NCBI GenBank assembly: GCA_951799405.1
Contig: OX637339.1
Location: 13,578,001 to 13,642,000, forward strand
From: Agapetus fuscipes
Lineage: Eukaryota > Arthropoda > Insecta > Trichoptera > Glossosomatidae
Direction: 5' to 3'
DNA length: 64,000 bases
The notes under the pieces were generated by a model that was not told the origin of the DNA, did not search any database, and was given only the letters and a program-made list of their open reading frames with translations. The position numbers and the translations under genes are program-made. The stretch's first letter is position 1. Each line of letters starts with the position of its first letter. This document shows, in pieces, positions 1 through 9,782 of the stretch.

Positions 1-55
1 AGTGGTTAACGATACGGACTTGTAGTCATAAGGTTATGTTACAAAGAAAGTACCT

Positions 56-235
56 ATTCGAATGTCGTGGTAGATGAAGCTCGAATCACTGAAATAGCGA
101 ATAATGGGATATATGCAGAGTCGTAATAAAAGTAGAGCTTGCATGAAAAAAAATTATGACTCTGGATGAAATGAAAGAAGGATGCTATGACCTAAAAATT
201 TGGCGGCTGATCTGCAATGTTGACGGATAAGTCTT
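56..235 (+). pseudogene. LINE L-A ORF C-terminal remnant
   Basis: Decayed C-terminus of a non-LTR retrotransposon reverse transcriptase ORF. With frame changes it can be read as a run ending in residues like RACMKK, MTLDEMKE and a last segment resembling WRLICNVGG; better copies lie at 838-957 and 42112-42252. Bases 1-40 (AGTGGTTAACGATACGGACT) look like a fragment of the SINE-G tRNA-like head. No catalytic domain is present. The family call rests on alignment by eye to other copies in this window. Confidence 0.6.
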
Positions 236-344
236 TTGAATTTTAAGTGTTCTAAAAAAACTATGTTATTTTCTGGGTTGAAAAAATCATCTTCCTTTAG
301 AAAAAAACTCGGTCACCAAAAAGCTCTATTCAACTTTGGGATCT

Positions 345-436
345 TGAATGTTAGCGCTTTCTACAGCGACGGTCGAGCTTGCAGAGGGCTCTTGAGTTAT
401 GTAGCACACAAAGATACGTCTTCCTAAATAAATCAT
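345..436 (+). repeat. SINE-G 3' tail fragment
   Basis: Contains AGCGCTTTCTACAGCGACG, then AGAGGGCTCTTGAG and AATAAATCATTCTGATAC. These are the body and LINE-like 3' tail of the SINE-G copy at 2999-3410. The head is absent. Confidence 0.6.
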
Positions 437-484
437 TCTGATACATTTTTTATTTGTTATTTGTAAAAATTGCTACACTTTTCA

Positions 485-607
485 CTTGTCAGCTGTGTTT
501 CAGGGACGGACAGCAAAAGTTTCAGGGCTTATGTTCATTTTAAATTTAGGTTTTTATAATGTAAATTCACAAGCGAAATGTGCACACTTTTACTTACACG
601 TGTCTGT
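485..607 (+). repeat. DR240 partial copy
   Basis: The middle of DR240: GTGTTTCAGGGACGGACAG, then GGGCTTATGTTCATTT and ACACGTGTCTG. It is diverged and lacks both ends. The LINE fragment at 612-712 lies directly after it. Confidence 0.6.
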
Positions 608-611
608 AACT

Positions 612-712
612 AACTCTGTCGCTATTCCGCTAGGGGTAGCCAGAGCCTCTGCAGATTTGCCTCCATTTTTTTCTATCCTTACACACCTTTTTCAATTGAT
701 TCATATCCACAA
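612..712 (-). pseudogene. LINE L-A ORF 3' end fragment
   Basis: On the minus strand this translates to a segment containing KKVCKDRKKWRQICRG before a TAG stop. It matches the end of L-A ORF fragments at 40.9-41.1 kb, including the SAEALATPS-type ending. It interrupts or abuts DR240 material on both sides. Confidence 0.65.
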
Positions 713-828
713 GTTCACATGCAGGATGCGTAAATTTCAACTTACACATGTCTGCTTGCGGATGTACATTTAATGTGAATCAGAAATGTGAATATATGTT
801 TGGAACGTACATTATAGATTATACTACT
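713..828 (+). repeat. DR240 3' half
   Basis: CACATGCAGGATGCGTAA, ACATGTCTGCTTGCGG and the tail ACATTATAGATTATAC match the last half of DR240. It is followed at once by a 5'-truncated LINE L-A copy. Confidence 0.65.
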
Positions 829-837
829 CGTATATAT

Positions 838-957
838 TATATTCAGAGTCATAACAAAAGGAGAGAATGCATGAAAAAGATTATGACTCTGAATGAAATG
901 AAAGAAGTATGTAAGGACCGAAAGGAATGGCGGTTGATTTGCAACAATGGCGGCTAG
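838..957 (+). pseudogene. LINE L-A ORF C-terminus
   Basis: Uninterrupted 39-codon C-terminal stretch of a non-LTR retrotransposon ORF. It contains KRRECMKKIMTLNEMKEV and WRLICNNGG and ends at TAG (955-957). An AT-rich 3' UTR of about 110 bp follows, then a DR240 unit at 1071-1262. The same order (ORF end, spacer, DR240) recurs at 6.9-7.3 and 42.1-42.6 kb, linking DR240 to this LINE. The 5' part is missing, as is common after aborted reverse transcription. LINE clade unresolved. Confidence 0.75.
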
Positions 958-1070
958 GGCATTAATTCTAATTGTAATATTAAGTTTAATTTTAATTTTA
1001 CTTTATTTTATTTTTAATTTGTAATGTGTCTCATTATGAATTTCTGTAAATCATTTATAATTTTTCGTGC

Positions 1071-1262
1071 TCCTTGACTGATAGGTTGGTACGAAGCTGA
1101 CCACCCGTGCTGTAAAAATCGGTTCACTTTTGCCAATGCCACCCCGGTTCAGGGAACGGCGGCAGGAGTTGCAAGGTTTATGTCTGAATATGTAGGCATG
1201 CATTTCATATGAGCCTTAAATGCTTACATATCCTTGCAGCTTAGATTATAGATTATAGATAG
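1071..1262 (+). repeat. DR240 copy at LINE L-A 3' end
   Basis: Begins TCCTTGACTGATAGGTTGG and ends in GATTATAGATTATAGATAG, a 7-bp-type tail. The centre is shortened. It lies downstream of the L-A stop codon at 957. Confidence 0.8.
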
Positions 1263-1579
1263 ATAGCATTGAAGTCAAGTTAGGGCTCAAGGAAGGAGAT
1301 TGGAATTGTAATAGGGATATGGGAACGACGACTTTGGGACACTGAATCTGGTATAATACGTTTGCAGTAGTTGGAATAGAGAGATCAGAACCAATGCAAG
1401 CCTTGGATCTCATAGCAGCACTCTATCCCGGGGGATTGCAAGTTCTTAGTCCGGTATAATCCTATTTAAAGTATCGATATCTTTCCTGCATAGATAAATA
1501 AATTTAACCACCTCAGAATGAGATGAAATTTGGTATAAAAACTGTATATACTCTAAAGATCAAAAAGTTATTTTCAAAA

Positions 1580-1702
1580 CGGGTTTTTTTATATTATAGG
1601 TCCACATGCGGCATGTGTAAGCGCGAAATTATGCGTGTCTGCTTGTGAGAATGCATTTAATATGAATCTCAAATGATACATATCTTTGCAGCTTAGATTT
1701 AG
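1580..1702 (+). repeat. DR240 3' half
   Basis: GGTCCACATGCGGCATGTG through TTTGCAGCTTAGATTTAGA. The 5' half is absent. Confidence 0.7.
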
Positions 1703-1850
1703 ATTACTTTCAGAATTACAGGCTACAGCTATGAAATTCTTAATCCACAGTGGACGAAAAAAGCGAGACAGGCATACTCGTATGTTGAAATCCCTATTTT
1801 TTTTTGTGATTAAGCTTAAAAAGTCTTAGTGATGCCATTTTTAAATTGCC

Positions 1851-2060
1851 TTCATTTTAACTCAATCGGTAAAGTGTTCGCATTCTATGCCGAGAGCTCG
1901 GGTTTGTATCCCACCGAGGGTGTCAGAAATGATTGCCCGTTACGGTATTTATTTCAAACCCAAAATAAAATATCGGCAAGGTTTTACTCAGGCTTCACAA
2001 GAAATGAGTAAGAGCCCACTCGGGACCTGGGAACACCCACTTCAACTGAAGTGGTTTGAG
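1851..2060 (+). repeat. SINE-T (tRNA-derived SINE)
   Basis: The tRNA-like head has an A-box-like TTAACTCAATCGG and a B-box-like GGTTTGTATCCCACC. The body has GTGTCAGAAATGATTGCCCG, TTATTTCAAACCCAAAATAA and TCACAAGAAATGAG. Pol III promoter boxes in the head are the hallmark of tRNA-derived SINEs. The family recurs more than 15 times here; this copy is truncated near AAGTGGTTTGAGTAAGG. Confidence 0.8.
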
Positions 2061-2137
2061 TAAGGCCGCCCGCCGGGATTCGAGCCTACATCCTTTCATT
2101 TACGAGTCCGAAGCACTAACCACTAGACTAAGTACCA
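2060..2137 (-). repeat. SINE-G tRNA-like head
   Basis: Minus strand: an A-box-like CTAGTGGTTAGTGC and a B-box region ATTCGAATCCCGGC-like (GGCTCGAATCCCGGCGG). It abuts the end of the SINE-T copy, the same neighbour relation seen in composites at 4.0 and 26.0 kb. Confidence 0.6.
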
Positions 2138-2189
2138 GTAGATGTATTTTTAAGACAATCTCAAAATTTATGAACAAGAAAAAGATGTT

Positions 2190-2437
2190 CCTTAATAGAT
2201 TGGTGTGCAGCTGACCACCCATGCTATAGAAACTGAATCACTTTATCAATGTCACCCCTATTTCAGGGGAAGGTCGGCAAGAGTCGCAGGGTGTATATTC
2301 ATTTAAGATTTGAGTTTTTACGTTGTAGGTTCACATGCGGTATGTGCAAGTGCGAAATCATACATTTCTGCTTGTGAGAATGCTAATAATGTGAATCCCC
2401 AACGTTACATATCTTTGCAACTTGGATTAGATTAGCG
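2190..2437 (+). repeat. DR240 full copy
   Basis: CCTTAATAGATTGGTGTGC at the start, CCTATTTCAGGGGAAGGTCG in the middle, and TTTGCAACTTGGATTAGATT at the end. Confidence 0.8.
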
Positions 2438-2799
2438 CGGCCAAATGAAAACGATCTACTTTCCCACATTTTAAATGCAATTTTACATTTTTTCTTCAAC
2501 AAAAAAAAAAAAAAAAAAAGTATATTTCAGTCGTATATTTTTGCACGCGCCAATCATCCATCTCTGTTTGGTTTTATTTGCACAGCCGCACCGTGGAGCA
2601 TTAATTAAAGCAGAGCTCTGCACTGCAAGCCACTTCTCCTTCAAACGCAGCTCAAAGCAACAAGGCAAGAAAACAAAACAACCCACAGTTCGAGAGCAGA
2701 ATATAAAACCAGAGCACTTGCTGTGAAAAACATCGGAAATGAAATCAACTGTAAATATAGAATCTTTCAGAAATAAAAAGATTTCATGATGCGTTAACA

Positions 2800-2880
2800 C
2801 ATTCTGCATGTGGACTTACAACGTAATAAACCAAATCCCAAATGAACATAAGCCCTGCAACTCTTGTCGACTTTCCTTTG
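2800..2880 (-). repeat. DR240 internal fragment
   Basis: CATGTGGACTTACAAC and AACATAAGCCCTGCAACTC match reversed DR240. It ends where the 5S-like sequence starts. Confidence 0.65.
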
Positions 2881-2995
2881 ACGATACCATGTTGGAAGCA
2901 CCGGTTCTCATCAGATCACCGAAGTTAAGCAACATTGGGCGTGGATGCTACCTGAATGAGTGACCGCTCAGGTACACCGCGTGTTGCTGGCATTT
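2879..2995 (+). pseudogene. 5S rRNA-like sequence (pseudogene or SINE head)
   Basis: Full-length resemblance to eukaryotic 5S rRNA. Landmarks are ACGATACCATGTTGGAAGC, ATCACCGAAGTTAAGCAAC (internal A-box region), a C-box-like GAGTGACCGCTCAGG and the end ACACCGCGTGTTGCTGGC. Several helix positions are changed and no clean T-run terminator follows, so a functional gene is unlikely. Four bases later a SINE-G tRNA-like head begins. It may be a 5S-derived (SINE3-like) head of a composite SINE, or an isolated 5S pseudogene into which SINE-G inserted. Confidence 0.8.
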
Positions 2996-2998
2996 CTT

Positions 2999-3410
2999 GG
3001 ACCGGTCCGTGGTCCAGTGGCAACACTTAGGACTCTTTAATGGAAGGTTGTGAATTCGAATCCCGGCGGAGAACGAATTTTTTTTTTTTTTTTTTAAGGA
3101 ATCCTGTGCGGGAGGCTCCCTAATTCTTGAGAGTCTTGGGGGTCTATATCACCCTGGAAGGGTGCTATATACTATTTACATTTCCAAATGTGCTCTTCGC
3201 TGCGTTGAAAAATTCATAAACCTTTACCAAAGACCGGTCACTGAAAGGTCCATCCAACCTTACAGCAACTGGGTCTTGCTTGAGAATTGTCGCTTTCTAC
3301 AGCGACGACCAAGCTCGCAAAGGGCTTTTGAGGTGTGATACCCACAAAAATAGCGCTCACCCAATAAATCATCCTAATATTATTCTTTTTATAGGGGTCA
3401 CGCAAAACGA
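2999..3410 (+). repeat. SINE-G copy with LINE-like tail
   Basis: The tRNA-like head is at 2999-3075 (A-box-like GTGGTCCAGTGGCAAC, B-box-like GAATTCGAATCCCGGC). A T-run follows, with an inserted L-C 3'-end fragment (3097-3160). The body is GCTCTTCGCTGCGTTGAAAA and TTACAGCAACTGGGTCTTGC. The tail AAAGGGCTTTTGAGGTGTGA ends with TAATATTATT. The tail resembles the 3' end of LINE L-B (26.76 kb), suggesting that this LINE mobilised the SINE (inference). Confidence 0.75.
3097..3160 (-). repeat. LINE L-C 3'-end fragment
   Basis: AAGGAATCCTGTGCGGGAG and GAGTCTTGGGGGTCTATA are the reverse complement of the sequence just after the L-C stop codon at 22.42-22.49 kb. Confidence 0.65.
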
Positions 3411-3421
3411 AACCAAGCTTC

Positions 3422-3605
3422 ACATATCGTGCAACTTCTTGCCGCGCTATCGCTTAGGTTTCGCATGTGGCGAGTGGAAACTATTTATTTTTACAGGTAA
3501 GGGAGCCGGCCTTACACCAATCATTTCAGTTGAAGTTGTAGTTTCCCACTCCCGTGAGGGCTGGTACTCATTTCTTGCAAAGGCTGAGAGTGGCATTAGA
3601 AAAAG
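3422..3605 (-). repeat. SINE-T 3' part
   Basis: Minus-strand SINE-T body: TGCAACTTCTTGCCGCGC, TTACAGGTAAGGGAGCCGG and GGCTGGTACTCATTTCTTG. The head is lacking. Confidence 0.7.
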
Positions 3606-3699
3606 TGAACAATTTTTTACAGCATTGGTGTTGAGCTTTCTACACTTCTTCGATTAAATAACTTTTAGTAAATTGGGTCGACTCAAATATGAAGTACGC

Positions 3700-4300
3700 T
3701 CCGCTACTACGCTACACATCTAGTGTAACTTTTGGCCAAGTTTTCCCTTCGCATGTGATGAGCAGACATGACATTGATTTTTACAGGTACGGGGGCTGGC
3801 CCTACGCCAACCACTTCAGTTGAAGTGGTGGTTTCCCTGCTTCAAAGGGCACTGGTACTCTTTTCTTGTGAATGCTGAATGAACCTTGCGATATTTTATT
3901 TTGGTCTTGAAATAAACACTGAAACGAGAAATCATGTCTGATATCCTCGGCGGTGTTCGAACCCTTGCTCTCAGCATGGAATGCAAGCATTCTACTAACT
4001 GTCGTCCGGACTTTTTACGATCTTGGTCGTCGCTACAAAGTGCCAATTCTTAAGCAAGATCCAGTTATTGTTAGGCTGGATGGACCTTTGCTGACCGGTC
4101 TTTGGTAAAGGTTAATGAATTTTTCAACGCAGCGAAGAGCATATTTGCAAATATAAATGGTATATTTTTGTGCTTCGCCAGGATTCGAACCAACAACCTT
4201 CCATTTACGAGTATGAAGTGTTACCACCGGACTACGAACCGGTGACAAAACAATGCGGTAAATGGAACGCAAGCATTCTACCAACTGAGCTATCGATCTG
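3700..4300 (-). repeat. Composite SINE: T head, G, then T body
   Basis: Read on the minus strand. A SINE-T head (4300-4262, ATAGCTCAGTTGGTAGAATG) is joined to a SINE-G unit (about 4245-4010, with head CGGTTCGTAGTCCGGTGG and body CTGCGTTGAAAAATTC). This runs through AAGATCGTAAAAAG directly into a second SINE-T (about 4005-3700). The same G-to-T junction recurs at 26.02 kb, so it is likely a mobile composite rather than chance. Confidence 0.75.
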
Positions 4301-4309
4301 ACTGGACCA

Positions 4310-5310
4310 AAAGTAAATATTCAAAAATATAAAAATCACAGCTTAAAAGCTTTAGATTAAAGTTAGTTCCGGTGTTTGAATGCCACGGACTGCTGGTAGT
4401 TAGAGACGAGACGAGCTCGATAAATCACTGCGAAAATAAAAACACACGATATGCGACAGTTTTTAGGTCCGAGAGTGTCGGGTGCTGTGAACGTCAAAGT
4501 TGGGAATTTTCCGAGTTTTAATGGATTATCCCCGATCAGAAAACCGGCACACTGTTTTTAAAGTGTCATTCATAGTCCAAGCTTAAGTGCAGAGTTTTAC
4601 AAGTGAGCATATAACAAATAGAAGGTAGGATGATTTTGTTATTAGAAAAGGTTTTTGTCAACTTTGTACTAAAAAGTATAAGGGTTTGTGTTGATTGACA
4701 TTGGGAAGATTAATTTTTTTTTATTTTCTATTTTCTTTCTATGTCTCTCTATTTTCATTCTCTGCTAATATTTTCTATCTCTGTTTCTATTTTCTTATTT
4801 ATATTTTTCGATCAATGTATTTTTTTATGGTCACGTGTTGCACCCTCCGCGTGACCGGGATGGAATTAAGATTTATTATATACAGCTACCCGGCGGCCGG
4901 GTAGAATGTCAAACGCCAGGTAAACTTTTCCACTAGACTGAAAGCTCCCATACACGCCCATACACTACTGCGCACCGGGTAGAAAACACCATAGACAAAT
5001 CCGAGGTGAATGCGTCTAGTTTGAAAAGGTTGTAAGATACAGAATATTTTGTCATTATTCAGGGATTTTCGCTGCCGCCCACATCCCCGTCGTTCACAGT
5101 CGGCTGCCTCCTCCCACTGCCTCTGACAGCAGCCAACACAGCGCGCTGTTATGAAAGTCGGGATTTTTTGCAGCTTTTCCCCGACATTGGGGATTTATCG
5201 ATCACCGGAGCCGTCACGGTGATGCGCTTCTTCTTTCCCACATCTCTGATAAAAAATGCACATTTTTTGGAGAAATTATGGCCGAGGGTTCGGCGGGATT
5301 GTTAGAGATG
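4310..5310. other. Unassigned; includes GC-richer block
   Basis: No repeat or ORF recognised. 4370-4560 and 5060-5300 are richer in GC and CpG than the surroundings. Visible are a palindrome CTACCCGGCGGCCGGGTAG near 4887, an NF-kB/Dorsal-type word GGGAATTTTCC at 4502-4512, and CCCCGACATTGGGGATTT near 5176. It could be a host promoter or 5' exon, but nothing proves this. Confidence 0.3.
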
Positions 5311-5322
5311 CATTAGATAATG

Positions 5323-5563
5323 ATCTATAATCTAAGTTGCAAAGATATATTAACATTCAGAGTTCATGTCAAATGAATGCCCACAACCAGACACGTGTAA
5401 GTTCGTGCTTACAAATGCTGAATGTGTACTTACAAATTAAAATCCAAACCTCAAATAAACTGCAACTTTTGCCGTCCTTCCCTGGAACAGGAGTGACATT
5501 GGCAAAGTGAACCATTTTTTACAGTATGGGTGGTTAGCCTCATATCAACCTATAAGTCAAGGA
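5323..5563 (-). repeat. DR240 full copy
   Basis: ATAATCTAAGTTGCAAAGAT at the start, CCTGGAACAGGAGTGACATT in the middle, and AACCTATAAGTCAAGG at the end (minus orientation). Confidence 0.85.
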
Positions 5564-5877
5564 ATTTCATTTAATGATGGATAAAAAATTAAGAAAATCA
5601 AATGGGAAATGGTCCAAAGACAAGGACAGGAGGAATATGGATGACAAGGGAACTCTTAAGATACGAAAAAAGTTTTTTTTTTTTTTTTTAAATCGAGAAG
5701 AGCTAGAAAAGCAATTCAACGACCTTCTTTTCCTGGTCAGAAACAGGTATTGATAACAATAATGTATCATTCATATTTTTTTCTGCTGTTGATGAATTAT
5801 TACCTACTTAATAATTATTTGATGGCATCTGTAGAATCAGGATCAAAGTAATCGACAATAGGACACGACGGGACTCG

Positions 5878-6110
5878 AACTTATTTCAAAAACGCAATAT
5901 TAATAATAATAATAATTGGACAATTTGTATACAGCGCCGTTTAGTGGCACTAGCCACCCCAAGGGCGCTTTTATGTGTTGAAGCTTCTGTTAAACAAATG
6001 TGTCTTAAGCAACTTCCTGAAACTGCCAACACTGGTCTCTGTTCTCAACTCCAGAGGTAGACTATTCCAGCAGGATGGACCAGCCGAACTAAAAGCCCTG
6101 TCTCCAAAAC
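5878..6110 (-). pseudogene. LINE L-B RT C-terminus (CR1/L2-like)
   Basis: On the minus strand an open stretch contains GFGDRAFSSAGPSCWNSLP and FRKLLKTHLF and ends at a stop. GDRAF..AGP..WN.LP is the usual C-terminal region of CR1/L2/jockey-type reverse transcriptases, beyond the catalytic core. The 3' UTR has a hairpin between GCGCCCTTGGGGTGGC and GCCACTAAACGGCGC, then a (ATT)n tail at about 5899-5918. Only the 3' end is present, a typical 5' truncation. Confidence 0.8.
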
Positions 6111-6242
6111 CGATTATTAATTAGTGCCAACACCTTGTCCGCTTGACCATACCGACTAGTTTAGCGTCTAATAACGCTACTCTAGGATTCTTCCAACGTA
6201 GGTTGTCATTGTTTTGATAATTTGAACAAGTATCCAGGTTCA

Positions 6243-6380
6243 TTCCACTAGGGGCGTTCAGTACCTCCGCACAAGTGTATTTACTTTCTTATGCCCTTTC
6301 ACACTTATTCCATCACTCTCTTTATGCATGCTCTTCTATTACCCTCACTCTGTAGATTCCAGTCATTTGAAATCTCGTTT
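6243..6380 (-). pseudogene. LINE L-A ORF fragment
   Basis: Minus strand: a readable stretch with NDWNLQSEGNRRACIKRVME, then stops and frame changes, ending near CCCCTAGTGGAATG. This matches the KEWDIQS..KRRACMKKVM region of other L-A copies. Confidence 0.65.
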
Positions 6381-6607
6381 TTTTTATCAACACTATTAAA
6401 CTTCAATCAATCGTACTTATAATCTACAAATATCATAAAATATCCAGAAATTTGACAAACGCAATGCCAACTCAAGAGATTGCAGTCAGTAATGAATGCC
6501 TGCACTTTACTCATCTATTGACATCTGTAACAATGGTTCAGCAGAAGCACCAAGACCCTGTTTCAGGGCCGAAGCATGCAGAATCAAAATATCTACGATG
6601 ATGATTA

Positions 6608-6865
6608 TTCCTTGACTTATAGGTTGGTATGAGGCTGACCACCCATACTGTAAAAAATGGTTCACTTTGCCAATGTCACCCCTGTTTCAGGGAAGGTCGG
6701 CAAGAGTTGCAGGGCTTATGTTCATTTGAGAATTGGGTTTTTTATATTGTAGGTCCACATGCGGCATGTGTGAGCGCGAAATTATGCGTGTCTGCTTGTG
6801 GGAATGCATTTAAATGAATCGCAAATGATACACATCTTTGCAGCTTAGATTTAGATTTAGATTGC
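6608..6865 (+). repeat. DR240 full copy
   Basis: Complete: TTCCTTGACTTATAGGTTGG to TTTGCAGCTTAGATTTAGAT. The hairpin CACATGCGGCATGTG is intact. Confidence 0.9.
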
Positions 6866-6879
6866 CGATCTTTGATAAA

Positions 6880-7060
6880 AGTGGTACGACAATGACTCTG
6901 GAGGAAATGAAAGAAGTATGTAAGGACAGAAAGAAATGGCGGATGATCTGTAATGTTGGCGGCTAGGGTTTATTAAAGTGAAATTTGTTTTATGTTTTAG
7001 TTTTTGATGTCCATATATTTTATTATTTATTGATTTAAAAAATGTAATTTGTCGTGTATG
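6880..7060 (+). pseudogene. LINE L-A ORF end plus 3' UTR
   Basis: The last 24 codons of L-A remain (LEEMKEVCKDRKKWRMIC.., stop TAG at 6964-6966). About 94 bp of AT-rich UTR (TGTAATTTGTCGTGTATG) follow before the DR240 unit at 7061. It lies directly after another DR240, so it inserted into or beside that repeat's tail. Confidence 0.75.
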
Positions 7061-7306
7061 TTCCTTGACTTATAGGTTGGTATGCGGCTGACCACCCATG
7101 CTGTAAAAATGGTTCACTTTGCCAATGTCACCCCTGTTACAGGGAACGACGGCAAGAGTTGCAGGGTGTATGTCCATTTGAGATTTGCTTTTTATGTTGT
7201 AGGCTCACATGAGGCATGTGCAAGCGCGAACTTGTACATGTCTGGTTGTGAGAATGCATGTAATGTGCAGATCTTTGCAATTTAGGTTAGATCAGATTAG
7301 ATTAGA
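7061..7306 (+). repeat. DR240 copy at LINE L-A 3' end
   Basis: Complete unit with CCCCTGTTACAGGG hairpin and (AGATT)-type tail (GATCAGATTAGATTAGAC). Confidence 0.9.
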
Positions 7307-7639
7307 CAAGAAGAAGTGGCGAAGAAATTACGAAACGGCATCCGAAAATCATCATCATAAAACGCTACAAGCAGAAAAGTCAGTCTCTATACTGTGGCAG
7401 CGTGGGTGACGCATACTTTTCCACGTTTTTTTTAAACACGAGTGTACTTCTGACCCACGTGTTCGCGGTATTTCGGTCAAATCCGTCAAGGACAGTCGTC
7501 ACGTGGGCAGATGTGCTTCTGCCGAAATACCAAGCCGACAATCCGTCACCGCTCTCCCCAGCATCACGGCTAGTATTTATGAGTATTTTTAACAGATTCC
7601 AGATTGACGCGGTGTTTTTATATTGGGGATTAAATGGTG

Positions 7640-7905
7640 AGTTGAAGAATGCGTTCACTGAAAAGAATGCGATGTGATGGTTTGGACATGTCGCAAGAAT
7701 AGATGATGATGAAAAGGAAGAACGAGATAAGAGTGGCGTAAAATTGTGAAAGAATGGGATATACAGAGTGAATGTAAAAGAAGAAAATGAATGGATATAA
7801 TTGAATTGAAAAATGGTTTGCAAGGATAGGAAGAAAGGGAGTTAACTCTGCGGAGACTCTTGACACCGCTAGCTAAATGGCGACACAGTTACAGTTACAA
7901 AAATG
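7640..7905 (+). pseudogene. LINE L-A-type ORF C-terminal fragment
   Basis: Translated pieces in shifting frames: WFGHVARIDDD, then EWDIQSECKRRK, then CKDRKK-like codons. It ends in the common tail CCGCTAGCTAAATGG with AGTTACAGTTAC. GHVAR and DIQS..KRR are standard landmarks near the end of this LINE group. Stops and frameshifts show decay. The 7307-7640 stretch upstream is unassigned, with a short inverted repeat around GGTATTTCGG and CCGAAATACC. Confidence 0.65.
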
Positions 7906-7916
7906 AAACGAAGTAT

Positions 7917-8110
7917 ATAATCTAAGTTGCAAAGATAAATTCACATTACGTACAAGGATTCATTGAAGATTTAAACAATAAATAAGACACATGTAAGTTC
8001 GCGTTCAAATATAAAATTAGCACACAACCTGAAACTATTGTAGCTCTTGCCTGAAACATGGGTTACATTGGTATAGTGAACCACATTTTACAGTAAGTCA
8101 CCCTCATGAC
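7917..8110 (-). repeat. DR240 diverged copy
   Basis: TATAATCTAAGTTGCAAAGA at the start, AACATGGGTTACATTGGTAT in the middle, ending near CACCCTCATGACC. It has internal deletions. Bases 8114-8540 beyond it hold nothing recognised. Confidence 0.75.
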
Positions 8111-8542
8111 CAAAAGGGAAATCTAGTTTTTTTTTTAAATCGGATTAATATACTGCAACACAGATAATGCACAATATATTTCATGTTCAAATAACAGCCT
8201 AGATTGCCACCTTTGGTTTTATACGACTCATATCATTCATGCATAAACTTTTTCTATTAAACGACATAAAGACGCACTTTTTCAAGATAAAAGACGAATT
8301 AAACTCAGTATTCAGAGTCGTCATTATACAGAATTCAACCCGACACTAAGTCTACATTATATGAGTACTAGCAATTGTTTAAAAGTTGATATGTCTCTTA
8401 GTGAATAGCTGGAGGCGTATAAGTTTTGTAATAACAGAAACTGAAAACGACTCTGTGGATTTTCCTGAGAAGACATAATTCCAAACTTACCAAAACAGTT
8501 CAGACCGTCGAAGGTTCATTATGAAAGTAATGCGCATTGTCT

Positions 8543-8770
8543 TCTAATCTAAGTTGCAAAGATATGTAACATTTGGGATTCACATTATATGAATTTTCAA
8601 AAGCAGACACGTATAACTTAGCGCTTGCACATGCCGCATGTGAACCTACAACATAAAACACCAAATTTCAAACTCTGCTACTCTTCCTCTGCTTGCCTTC
8701 CCTGGAACAGGGGTGACACTGGCAATGTGTAACATTTCTACAGCATGGGTGGTCAGCCACATACGAACCG
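8543..8770 (-). repeat. DR240 copy
   Basis: TCTAATCTAAGTTGCAAAGA to GGGTGGTCAGCCACATACGA. The 5' terminal CTATAAGTCAAGG is missing. Confidence 0.85.
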
Positions 8771-8950
8771 ATTTTCTTTTATTGGACCAGGGAAAAATCT
8801 TGAAATTTCTCAAAATACTCTCCCCCTGAATCAATACAGTTGACTGCCATGTCTGGACGGCACCGTATACAAGTTATCATTGGAAATGTCTTTCAGGAAC
8901 GTTGTAACATGATTTTGGATGTTTTCCGCGGTTCCCTAATTCTTTCTATA

Positions 8951-9195
8951 TAATCTATAATCTAAGCTGCAAAGATATGTAAACATTGAAGGCATGTAAT
9001 AAATGCATTCCCAGTGGGCATTGCCCACAGACAGGCACATGTAGGTACGCGCCTACACATTCTACATGCGTGCATACAAATAAACAAAACCTCATATGAA
9101 CATAAACCTTGAAACTCCTGCCGCCTTTCCCTGAAACCAGGGTGGCATTAGCAAAAGTGAACCGATTTTTACAGCACGGGTGGTCAGACACATAC
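8951..9195 (-). repeat. DR240 copy
   Basis: TAATCTATAATCTAAGCTGC to GGGTGGTCAGACACATAC. It belongs to a sub-variant with CACAGACAGGCACATGTAG, as also at 16.95 and 57.7 kb. Confidence 0.85.
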
Positions 9196-9249
9196 TAAAC
9201 TCAAAGCCAAGCACCTAGGCAAATATTTGGTATAACGCACACGCAAAAG

Positions 9250-9485
9250 CAACTGAGCTATACATATAGTGTAACTTCAGTTCGAGTGGGGGTTTCTCAG
9301 CTCCCGAGGGGACTGGTACTCATTTCTTGTGACGGCTGACTAAACCTTGCCGGTTTTTAATTATTATTTTTAGGTTTGAAATAAACACCGAATCGGGAAC
9401 TCATTTCTGATACCTTCGGTAGGATTCGAACACGAGCTCTCGGCATGGTATGCAAGCACTCTACCAGCTGAGCTATCGACGGGAC
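9250..9485 (-). repeat. SINE-T copy
   Basis: The head on the minus strand begins GTCGATAGCTCAGCTGG, with B-box-like GTTCGAATCC. The body includes GGTGTTTATTTCAAACCT. The 3' part is shortened. Confidence 0.85.
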
Positions 9486-9782
9486 TGCAAAGCTTTATAT
9501 TTTCTCAAGCGGTGGAAGGCCTGGCAACTTTTCTTTTTGTCTCACTGACCACGTTTGTATACTCGCACGCGCCCCTATGTCCCATTTTTACGACCCTTTA
9601 GCAACCCGCATAACGACAAGGCAGTTAGGGAAGAAGTATAGACTTATATGCTGGGGCAGGGACGACAAAGAAATGTATGCGATAATGATTCAGTGGACTT
9701 GGAACGCTCTGCTGTTAACGCGTGAGGGGAACAACAGGTTGGATTTGTGTTTCTTTTATAAGGCATTTCGTCTCAAGTCTAA

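Noticed and set aside
2879..2995. Functional 5S rRNA gene
   Set aside because: Substitutions in paired regions, no T-run terminator, single copy among repeats.
3280..3657. 125-codon plus-strand ORF
   Set aside because: It crosses from a SINE-G tail into an opposite-strand SINE-T, so it is a chance frame over repeats.
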